A stretch of DNA of 54,519 nt from NCBI GenBank assembly GCA_910588855.1, contig CAJUSR010000026.1, forward strand, positions 1 through 54,519, written 5' to 3'. Below, in pieces: positions 15,800 to 22,513 of this stretch. Under the pieces are notes generated by a model. It saw only the letters and a list, made by a program, of their open reading frames with translations. It was not told the origin of the DNA and did no database searches. The position numbers and the translations under genes were made by a program. Within the stretch, counting starts at the first letter, position 1. Each line of letters starts with the position of its first letter. The stretch comes from an uncultured Kineothrix sp. (GTDB taxonomy: Bacteria > Bacillota > Clostridia > Lachnospirales > Lachnospiraceae).

Positions 15800-17326
15800 T
15801 CACTGCATCGGTACTGCCGAAACTTCCATGCCCTCGGCAATACTGCCGTTTACTTCCGTCAATATCTGGTCGCCTTCGCCCAGCCCTTCTAAAATCTCAA
15901 TATTCAAATCGGAAGAAATGCCTGTCTGCACCGGTTTTTTTACAATGATGCCGTTTTCCACCGCATATACGAAATTGCCATCCATATCGGAATTTACCGC
16001 ACTGTAAGGAACAAGGAGCGCCCCTTCGGATTTGGATGTGCTGACTGAAATCTTCGCCTCTACACCAAGGAATATGTTTTCATCCGGGTTTGTAATTTTA
16101 ATATCCGCATTGACTACTGCCGCGCCGCTGGCATTCTTCGTTGCCATTTTGTCAATCTTGCTCACTTCGCCGTCATAAACCATACCGCCTATGGTAACGG
16201 TAGCTTTCTGCCCTACTTTCAGCTTTTCCAAATCATACTTGGAAATGGAAATGCTGACTTTTACATTTTCTGTGCTTTCCAGTTTAAAAAGTTGCTCCCC
16301 CACAGCAGGCGTTTTCCCTTCTACCGCGTTCATCTCCGTCACTACGCCATCAAACTCTGCCAGAATCCCGCTCTCCGTCTCTTGGATAGCCGTTAAAGTT
16401 TCCTGAGACTCAATATTTTCCATTTCATTTTTTGCTTCCAGTTCTTCCTTGCCGCCCTGGTTCAGTTTCGTGCCTTCTGCGGATGTCTTCTGGGATTTCA
16501 TTTCCGCTTTATATTCCTTGCAGTTATTCAGCATATCCGTATAGGTTTTGATTTCCTCTTCCCATGCCCGGATCTGCTCGTTGTTGGTCTGCTCGTATGT
16601 ATTGAGCTGTACCAGCTTCTGCAGGTTTTCATATTCATCGGAATCCGGCTGGTCTGCCCAGTCAATCAACGATATTTGAAGCAATGCCCCTTCATGGGCC
16701 AGTGCTGCTTTTTTCTCATCTACCTGACGCTGAAGGTCTTTGATATGATTGTCTATATCCGTAATCTGCTGCTCCAATACACTCAAATTCACATTTGCCT
16801 CCCCTAAGTCGCCGAGGCTTTCATTGTTTTTCTGGATAGAGCTTTTATAACTGCCTTCGTTTGCCTGCAGCTTTAACTCCGCCGTCCTTTTTTCGTTTGC
16901 CAAATCCGTTTCGTCATAGGTAAGGACTGGCTGCCCTTTCCCTACGATTTCCCCTGCATTTACATTAATCGTGCCGATTTGGATGCTCACCGGCGCAAAA
17001 TAGGTCTTTACTTCCCCCGATATAACAGAACCGCTAGTATTGATGGTCTGCTCAATATCCCCTTTGGTAACCGAAGACGTATAAACCACCGGCTTTGCAT
17101 TCGCTTTGGAAATATTGGAAACTACGATGAACAGCACAAAGACTCCTGCCACCGCGCCAAATACGCTCCTCTTGATAATTTTTTTCTTCTTCGCCGGGTC
17201 CATAGGCGTCTTGTTTTCCGCTTTCTGCCTCTTTTTCTCTTCTTTTTCCCGTTTCTTCTGCTCTTTCTTTTCCTGCTTGGTCAATTCCATGCCAATTCCG
17301 GCTTTCTGCAAATTATTGTCACTCAT
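15800..17326 (-). CDS. HlyD/MacA-like efflux adaptor protein
   Basis: The 508 residues begin with a highly charged cytoplasmic tail (about 14-50, mostly K, E and Q), one transmembrane anchor (about 51-72), then a lipoyl-like hairpin domain split by a long coiled coil (about 150-330; QITDIDNHIKDLQRQ and similar), and a beta-barrel with TVTIGGMVYDGEVSKID. This is the membrane-fusion-protein plan adapted to a Gram-positive envelope. It probably links the permease to a substrate outside the membrane. It overlaps the ATPase gene by 8 bp. Confidence 0.9.
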   Translation of the reverse strand: MSDNNLQKAGIGMELTKQEKKEQKKREKEEKKRQKAENKTPMDPAKKKKIIKRSVFGAVAGVFVLFIVVSNISKANAKPVVYTSSVTKGDIEQTINTSGSVISGEVKTYFAPVSIQIGTINVNAGEIVGKGQPVLTYDETDLANEKRTAELKLQANEGSYKSSIQKNNESLGDLGEANVNLSVLEQQITDIDNHIKDLQRQVDEKKAALAHEGALLQISLIDWADQPDSDEYENLQKLVQLNTYEQTNNEQIRAWEEEIKTYTDMLNNCKEYKAEMKSQKTSAEGTKLNQGGKEELEAKNEMENIESQETLTAIQETESGILAEFDGVVTEMNAVEGKTPAVGEQLFKLESTENVKVSISISKYDLEKLKVGQKATVTIGGMVYDGEVSKIDKMATKNASGAAVVNADIKITNPDENIFLGVEAKISVSTSKSEGALLVPYSAVNSDMDGNFVYAVENGIIVKKPVQTGISSDLNIEILEGLGEGDQILTEVNGSIAEGMEVSAVPMQ

Positions 17327-18053
17327 GATTCTGCTCTCCTCCTGTTACAACTTCTTCCTTTTTTTCTTTTTTATCCGCAGAATCGCTTACAATCCTGCCG
17401 TCCATTATCTTAATCACGCGCTTTGCCTGCGCCGCTATATCATTATCATGGGTAATAAGTATTACTGTCCTGCCTTCCTCATGCAGCCCCTTTAAAATTT
17501 CCATAATTTCCTTTGTAGAACCGGAATCCAGATTTCCGGTAGGCTCATCCGCCAGAATAATCGGCGGCGCCTGGGCTATTGCCCTAGCTATCGCCACCCT
17601 CTGCTGCTGTCCGCCGGACATCTCAGAAGGCTTGTGGGTCTTCCGTTTGGCCAGCCCTACTTTTTCCAAAGCAGTTTCCGATAGCTTTGCCCTTTCCTTT
17701 CTCCCTACCCCTCTGTAAATCAGCGGCAGCTCTACATTTTCCAATGCGGTTAAATTGGCAATCAAATTAAATCCCTGAAAAATAAAACCAATTTCCTTAT
17801 TCCTGATATCGGATAGCTCATTGTCGCTCATGTGGGATACATCCTTGTCATGCAGCATATATGTACCACTGGTAGGAATGTCCAGGCAACCCAACATGTT
17901 CATCAATGTAGACTTCCCTGAACCGGACTGGCCGATAATGGCAACAAATTCATTTTCATGAATCTGTAAATTCACATGGTCCAATGCCCGTACCTCATTT
18001 TCCCCGGGATTATATACCTTGCAAATATCCCGTATGTCCACCAATGCACCCAT
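17319..18053 (-). CDS. ABC transporter ATP-binding protein (MacB/LolD type)
   Basis: The 244 residues show Walker A GQSGSGKST, signature MSGGQQQRVAIARA, Walker B IILADEPTGNLDS and the H-loop in LITHD. It belongs to the LolD/MacB/FtsE branch that partners with four-helix permeases. The C-terminal tail is charged. A GGAGG site lies 10 bp before the ATG. It is first in its operon, downstream of tandem promoters and a GntR-like palindrome. Confidence 0.94.
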   Translation of the reverse strand: MGALVDIRDICKVYNPGENEVRALDHVNLQIHENEFVAIIGQSGSGKSTLMNMLGCLDIPTSGTYMLHDKDVSHMSDNELSDIRNKEIGFIFQGFNLIANLTALENVELPLIYRGVGRKERAKLSETALEKVGLAKRKTHKPSEMSGGQQQRVAIARAIAQAPPIILADEPTGNLDSGSTKEIMEILKGLHEEGRTVILITHDNDIAAQAKRVIKIMDGRIVSDSADKKEKKEEVVTGGEQNHE

Positions 18054-18169
18054 TTCTATTCGTCCTCCATTTCCATCCTGTTTCTTCCCCTGCTGCTGTC
18101 AGGGCTATTTCTTTCTATTATATAAACAGTAAACAGCAATCCAATTTTTCTTTTTCGCAGCTGTCTTAC

Positions 18170-18189
18170 TGTATTACTTATCTAATACA
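18170..18189. promoter_or_regulatory. Candidate GntR (YtrA-like) operator
   Basis: TGTATTA and TAATACA form a perfect inverted repeat around the 6-bp spacer CTTATC, immediately at and after the -10 region of the ABC operon. It resembles operators of GntR-type repressors controlling ABC exporters; no such regulator gene is in this window. This is inference from symmetry and place. Confidence 0.45.
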
Positions 18190-18226
18190 ATAATCGCTTT
18201 TATAGAATTTGTCAACCACTTGTCAA
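18187..18226 (-). promoter_or_regulatory. Tandem overlapping promoters of the ABC export operon
   Basis: Minus strand promoter 1: TTGACA (18210-18215), 17 bp, TATTGT (18187-18192). Promoter 2: TTGACA (18221-18226), 16 bp, TATAAA (18199-18204). Both perfect -35 boxes are 11 bp apart. Confidence 0.65.
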
Positions 18227-18385
18227 GATAAATTTATGTGATAAATATGTTTTTATGAAAAAGCATAAATTGCACCTCTATGTATCATCCTGTTTTCTGC
18301 AACCGCCTACTTGTTCCATTATATTGAAAAATCCTAACAATACTATGAGAAATACCTTAAAAATTTCTAAAAAAAAATTAAGAAA

Positions 18386-18428
18386 GACATGCTACCCATA
18401 ATATACAACGGGGTAACATGCCTTTTTT
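18386..18428 (-). terminator. Bidirectional hairpin terminator after ribU
   Basis: GACATGCTACCC (18386-18397) pairs with GGGGTAACATGCC (18410-18422) with a wobble pair. The plus side is followed by TTTTTTCTT and the minus side by TTTCTTAATTTTTTT. It separates ribU from the ABC operon promoters. Confidence 0.7.
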
Positions 18429-18449
18429 CTTCAATTATTTTATTATTTT

Positions 18450-18490
18450 TACCTATATAGATTCGGGTGCCCAATGGTCTGGCGGACCGC
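18450..18490. repeat. Fragment of the long palindromic element (left-arm end)
   Basis: CCTATATAGATTCGGGTGCC followed by CAATGGTCTGGCGG matches the left arm of copies A and B with several changes. No right arm is seen, so this is a relic directly after the ribU stop codon. Confidence 0.6.
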
Positions 18491-18500
18491 GGCTTCCTCT

Positions 18501-19253
18501 TTATGCTGTTTTGCCCACAGCTACGGTTTTATGCCCCTCTTTCAATATGGGGCTGAGTTTCTTATATACCAGCATTGTCACTAGCGAAACGCTGCCGCCT
18601 TTTAAAATATTCAAAGGCGCTACCGCAAATATCACCAGCGTAGCCACATTTTGAATAGCCGGATTGATTGCGGTTCCCATCGCTATGATTTCATCCAAAG
18701 GCATTCCATACAACTGCGCAAATTTAGGCAGGAGGTAAATTGCATTGAAAGCTGTGCCAAACACAGTCATGCACAAGGTGCCTGTTACAGAGCCCACAAT
18801 TGCGGTGCCTTTTTTCTTTTTGTTTAAATAAATAATAGATGCCGGCAGGATAAAGCTGCACCCGATTACAAAATTGGCAAGGTCGCCCACAAAAGCGGTA
18901 GTCGTTCCTTTAAAAATAAGTTTTAAAAATATTTTGCAAAACTCAATCATTACGCCTGCTACCGGTCCAAAGGCAAAAGTTCCGATTAACACCGGGATTT
19001 CACTGAAGTCCAGTTCATAAAAGACCGGTGCAAAAGGCACAGGAAATTCCAGCAACATAAGGATAAAGGCAATTGCGGAAAAAACACCGATAACCGCTAT
19101 TTTTCTTGTGGAAAGCACCCTTTCCGTATCCCCGTTTTTCTTTTTTGCCAGCTTTTCCGCGCCATAGGCGATTGCAAACATCAGCGCCACAATGCCTAAG
19201 AACTCCAAAACAAACACCAGGTTTTCCGTTACCGACTGCATTAAATTGTTCAT
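18501..19253 (-). CDS. ribU: ECF transporter S component for riboflavin
   Basis: The 250-residue, mostly hydrophobic protein has the RibU core (LEFPVPFAPVFYELDFSEIP about 68-88, then VLIGTFAFGP), about six transmembrane helices, plus an extra N-terminal hydrophobic segment and charged linker (about 35-48). It binds riboflavin and needs the general ECF energy-coupling module, not encoded in this window. An AGGAGG site lies 7 bp before the ATG. An FMN riboswitch and terminator in the leader confirm the flavin substrate. Confidence 0.95.
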   Translation of the reverse strand: MNNLMQSVTENLVFVLEFLGIVALMFAIAYGAEKLAKKKNGDTERVLSTRKIAVIGVFSAIAFILMLLEFPVPFAPVFYELDFSEIPVLIGTFAFGPVAGVMIEFCKIFLKLIFKGTTTAFVGDLANFVIGCSFILPASIIYLNKKKKGTAIVGSVTGTLCMTVFGTAFNAIYLLPKFAQLYGMPLDEIIAMGTAINPAIQNVATLVIFAVAPLNILKGGSVSLVTMLVYKKLSPILKEGHKTVAVGKTA

Positions 19254-19297
19254 ATCATTTCCTCCTGAAAATAAAAATATTTTAGGGAAAATTCTTC

Positions 19298-19326
19298 AAA
19301 AAAACCCCGGACAAAGATGTCCGGGG
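19298..19326 (-). terminator. Riboswitch expression-platform terminator
   Basis: Minus strand CCCCGGACA (19318-19326) pairs perfectly with TGTCCGGGG (19305-19313) around a 4-nt loop and is followed by seven T. It lies between the FMN aptamer and the ribU start, so FMN binding would favour premature termination. Confidence 0.92.
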
Positions 19327-19414
19327 CTGTATTCCGTAATTTTGCCGCCTTATGATTTTCCCGGGCTTTGTATGTATCCCTGCCCGTTCCTTTTCCTAAG
19401 ACATGCATCCTACT

Positions 19415-19565
19415 TTCCTTCTCTCATCCAGACTTTACTGTCGGTTTTGGAATTGCACCAAATCAGCCGCCGGAAAGCATTTCACTTTCTCAAAGCGGGT
19501 CGCGGACTGTCACCGCCGGTAGGGAATGACGAATTTATTTTCGTTTCACCCAACCCCGAAGAATT
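19415..19565 (-). ncRNA. FMN riboswitch (RFN element)
   Basis: Read on the minus strand, the conserved RFN blocks appear in order: TTCTTCGGGG, GGGTGAAA, ACCGGCGGTGACAGTCCGCGA, GATTTGGTGCAATTCCAAA, ACCGACAGTAAAGTCTGGATG and GAGAGAAGGA. P1 is closed by TTCTTC and GAGAGAA-type ends. The second stem carries an extra AT-rich helix (AATAAATTCG). It controls ribU. Confidence 0.96.
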
Positions 19566-19589
19566 TTCTCATTTATTTAATTCGTATTA

Positions 19590-19618
19590 AGCATATAGCG
19601 ATTGCAGGATTTTGTCAA
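19590..19618 (-). promoter_or_regulatory. Promoter of the FMN riboswitch/ribU unit
   Basis: Perfect TTGACA (19613-19618), 17-bp spacer, TATGCT (19590-19595) on the minus strand, about 25 bp upstream of the aptamer. The -35 box lies only about 20 bp from the stop codon of the HNH gene. Confidence 0.85.
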
Positions 19619-19634
19619 GAGGATTTCTTGGAAT

Positions 19635-20420
19635 TTATATTTTAAGAAAAATACTACAATAAATGCATTCACATATTTTCAGAATCTCTTCTTCCGTTTT
19701 ATCTGATATTTGTCTGTAAAACTCCTCTACAACCAAGTTATTATACTCGTATTGCGGCAATCTTCCCTCATTATCAATCACAGCCTTTATAAACTCATAT
19801 AATTGGCGTGTCCTATACTCCGGATCATTTAAACGGAAACGCCTAATATGTGTTTCTATAAACTCTTTTTCTTTTTCAGAATATTTATATGTATGGTTTG
19901 CTGGCTGAAATTCCAATTTTAAAACATCATATTGTAAAGTTAACGCATTTCCGGTTTCATCTCCGGATTTGCCTATAGGTTGTAAAATAATTTCACTTTC
20001 CGGCATTTTATGATATTCATTTTGCAAGTTTTTCAGTGCAGTGCATGGCTCTGTACATGGTTTCTCTCTCTGCTCACGTTCACATTTCTCTTCGAATTGT
20101 TGAATTATCCCTTTTGGCAGCGCCCTTTTCTTCTCGCCGATTTTCTTAAATATCTGATTGCAAGCCGGACATGCCAATCCTATATTAGGTATACATTCCG
20201 CTAATTTAGGCGAATTTGTTTTTTCTATTGCATGTTCTAAATGAGCAAATAGTTTTCTGTCTACACGTACTCTGGAATAGCAATACATGCAGTAGCCTTC
20301 CGAACATTTTTCCAAGACTTCCTTTAAGCGTTTTCCTCTTGTATTTCTAACTCCATATTTCCCCTCTTCTTTATAATCAGGATGAAATACAGGTATTTCT
20401 AATATTAAAGTTTCTTTCAT
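19635..20420 (-). CDS. HNH nuclease-like protein of a putative defence cassette
   Basis: The 261-residue protein has a zinc-stabilised HNH (TIGR02646/PtuB-like) core: C44-x2-C47 (CMYC), H63 in HLEHA, N79 in IPNI, and C84-x2-C87-N88 (CPACN). The C-terminal half (about 160-261) is charged and helical and resembles nothing I can name. It starts 4 bp after the ATPase stop, so the two are surely co-transcribed. Known PtuB and retron-associated HNH proteins pair with a similar ATPase and cut DNA or tRNA-like targets on infection; here a DUF262 protein is added. The base composition is more AT-rich than neighbours, suggesting acquisition. The function is inferred. Confidence 0.82.
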   Translation of the reverse strand: MKETLILEIPVFHPDYKEEGKYGVRNTRGKRLKEVLEKCSEGYCMYCYSRVRVDRKLFAHLEHAIEKTNSPKLAECIPNIGLACPACNQIFKKIGEKKRALPKGIIQQFEEKCEREQREKPCTEPCTALKNLQNEYHKMPESEIILQPIGKSGDETGNALTLQYDVLKLEFQPANHTYKYSEKEKEFIETHIRRFRLNDPEYRTRQLYEFIKAVIDNEGRLPQYEYNNLVVEEFYRQISDKTEEEILKICECIYCSIFLKI

Positions 20421-20424
20421 AAAC

Positions 20425-21372
20425 TTACCATCTCTGTATCTGCTGTAAAATAATCTTCTGCGATGCTGACAAGTCCTTCTTCTGCAATTTGTTTAACCAT
20501 TCCTCCTCATAGCTCCCCCATGCCCCGTTAATTTTATTGTTGAGCAGATGCCGTAATATTTCCTCAGTTTCGCTTGGCATCACTTTCCGTTCTCCAAACA
20601 AACGCCCAAAAATAATTTGTACCTCCGAAATGGAAGAATAATCATTTATATCCACAACCTCACAAACATTATTATCTAAAATAACCAAATTAGCTTCTGA
20701 TGTATGTGCTACCAAATCGCAGGAATGCGTTGCCACAACCCATCTTGCCCATGAAAACTTTTCCTTTAAAAATTCCATAATAAGTGCCGAATATTTAGGG
20801 GATAAAAATTCATCCAATTCATCCACCACTATCCATGCATGATTTACTCCATGTCCTTGAATTACCGTATCCTGATAATATAATAGTTCCAGCAAAATCC
20901 TTATAATTGCCTGATATCCGCTTGACAAAAGCCCCTTTCCATCCCCAAAATCCACTTCCCCCAGCGGATCCCCATTCACTATGCTAAATTTATCACCCGT
21001 TAGACTATAAAACAGCTTTTGAACATCCTCTTCATAATTTCCATAAATCATTTCCGCACATTCCGTCGATGTACCATGAAAACTAAAAGAATCTGCCAAA
21101 TTAAAATAAGCCTCCCCTAATCGGGTTTTAAGGACTGCCATATCAAACTCTGGCTTGTCTTTTATTTTAGAAGCCTTCTTTACATCAAATCCTCTGTTAA
21201 CAGCATCTATAAAATAAACATTACTATTCTGTTGGCACTTTTCTATAAATTTCTTCAATAATAATGATTTCCCGCTGGAATTTTCTCCAATCACTATATT
21301 ATCTATATACGGCAGTTCCTTCTTAACCATTTTTTCAGTGATTTCATTAATCCGTTCCAGACCAAATTTCAT
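20425..21372 (-). CDS. Small ABC/Rad50-like AAA ATPase of a putative defence cassette
   Basis: Numbering from ATG 21372 (MKFGLERI, preceded by AAAGGTGG), the 315-residue protein has Walker A GENSSGKS (29-36), an ABC signature-like LLSSGYQ (148-154), Walker B IVVDELDEF (181-189; D184, E185) and a switch histidine in ATHS (H216). The longer frame from 21393 lacks a ribosome-binding site. No coiled coil is obvious, so it is a compact AAA_21-type ATPase like PtuA. It overlaps the DUF262 gene by 26 bp and is followed 4 bp later by the HNH gene: a tightly packed three-gene unit. It probably senses a signal and licenses the HNH nuclease. Confidence 0.85.
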   Translation of the reverse strand: MKFGLERINEITEKMVKKELPYIDNIVIGENSSGKSLLLKKFIEKCQQNSNVYFIDAVNRGFDVKKASKIKDKPEFDMAVLKTRLGEAYFNLADSFSFHGTSTECAEMIYGNYEEDVQKLFYSLTGDKFSIVNGDPLGEVDFGDGKGLLSSGYQAIIRILLELLYYQDTVIQGHGVNHAWIVVDELDEFLSPKYSALIMEFLKEKFSWARWVVATHSCDLVAHTSEANLVILDNNVCEVVDINDYSSISEVQIIFGRLFGERKVMPSETEEILRHLLNNKINGAWGSYEEEWLNKLQKKDLSASQKIILQQIQRW

Positions 21373-22477
21373 AAACGGTTTTCCACCTTTCATTCATACT
21401 TTTCCATTTTACTGTACCTTGCCGTGCATAAGAAATATAATCACTATTATTTAAAATAGCATTATAGATTTCGGGGGTTACTGTTTTTCTTACACCTAAT
21501 TTTTCATATATGATATAAAAACTTTCTAACAATGCCACTTTAGAGGACTGCCTTTTATTTACTTGAAACAAACTTAAAAAGGAAATTAAACTTTCTTCAT
21601 ATCCTTTAATGACATTATCCGCAAAGGTCATTGCTTCTTCCGAAAAGCTATCTAACAGATCAGAATAAGAACCATTATATCCTGAAATGGTAAATTCAAA
21701 ATTTCCTGCATCCCTCCGGACATTGACAAATCTCCTTAAGGCGCAAAATCTAAGTAATGTTTCTAAATCCCGTTCTTTTGCATCTTCCCTTCCCCAAATC
21801 TTTCTCCAGGCAACATTATTCCGGTTAAATGTTTGAAGCATCTCATAGAAACTGCAGACATATATCCCATTCCTCTGTTCTTGCGGTGATAGAAGGGAAC
21901 CTCCCTTGTTCAAGTTTGCAAAAATATGTCTTAGCACCTCCGATTTTTTTCCCTCATCATTAATTTTTATTTCGATTACAGTAATCGGAGTATAATCAAT
22001 TTTCCTTTTCCATTCAATTGGCAGCGATGCATAATCCACATTAACCGTCTTCCTGTCCTTTCCAGCTAAATCAACATGGAACTCCTCCAGTTCAAACCGC
22101 TCTAATAATGCCTCTTTAAATGAATTATTATCAAGAGATAACTCGGAAAAATTGATACAACTATTTTTTTTCTTATTTAAATAATAACCAATATAGTAAA
22201 AGAACAAGCTCATAATACGCTGCTGGCCATCCAATATTTCTAATTGGTTTTTTTCATTTCTGCATGTATAAATCGGTGGAATCGGCAAACCGCATATCAA
22301 TGATTCTACCAATGCGGTAGCCTGCCCTCTGCTCCAACGGTACTTTCTCTGGTACTTCGGTATAATATACAGATTCTCATTTACGCCTTCGACCAACGTT
22401 CTAAATCCAACATCTGCCTTATACTGCTGGATACTTGCAGCCGCTAAATTGTTTAACAAATCACCGCCTGACATCAT
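21347..22477 (-). CDS. DUF262 (GmrS/ParB-like) protein of a putative defence cassette
   Basis: The 376 residues start with a DUF262 domain: YQRKYRW (42-48) and the hallmark DGQQR (83-87), which in GmrSD-type enzymes forms an NTP-binding/regulatory site. GmrSD proteins carry a C-terminal DUF1524 HNH nuclease; here the C-terminal half (about 200-376) lacks any HxxP/HNH signature, and the nuclease instead seems to be the separate HNH gene downstream. It starts only 36 bp after the tex stop with a GAGGA site 7 bp before the first of two ATGs, so it may be read from the tex promoter. The unit is AT-rich relative to tex and ribU. I infer a sensor or regulator role. Confidence 0.83.
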   Translation of the reverse strand: MMSGGDLLNNLAAASIQQYKADVGFRTLVEGVNENLYIIPKYQRKYRWSRGQATALVESLICGLPIPPIYTCRNEKNQLEILDGQQRIMSLFFYYIGYYLNKKKNSCINFSELSLDNNSFKEALLERFELEEFHVDLAGKDRKTVNVDYASLPIEWKRKIDYTPITVIEIKINDEGKKSEVLRHIFANLNKGGSLLSPQEQRNGIYVCSFYEMLQTFNRNNVAWRKIWGREDAKERDLETLLRFCALRRFVNVRRDAGNFEFTISGYNGSYSDLLDSFSEEAMTFADNVIKGYEESLISFLSLFQVNKRQSSKVALLESFYIIYEKLGVRKTVTPEIYNAILNNSDYISYARQGTVKWKSMNERWKTVYEIWSGTD

Positions 22478-22513
22478 AAACCGTTCCTCTTTCTTACCAT
22501 TCGCATACCGTTG

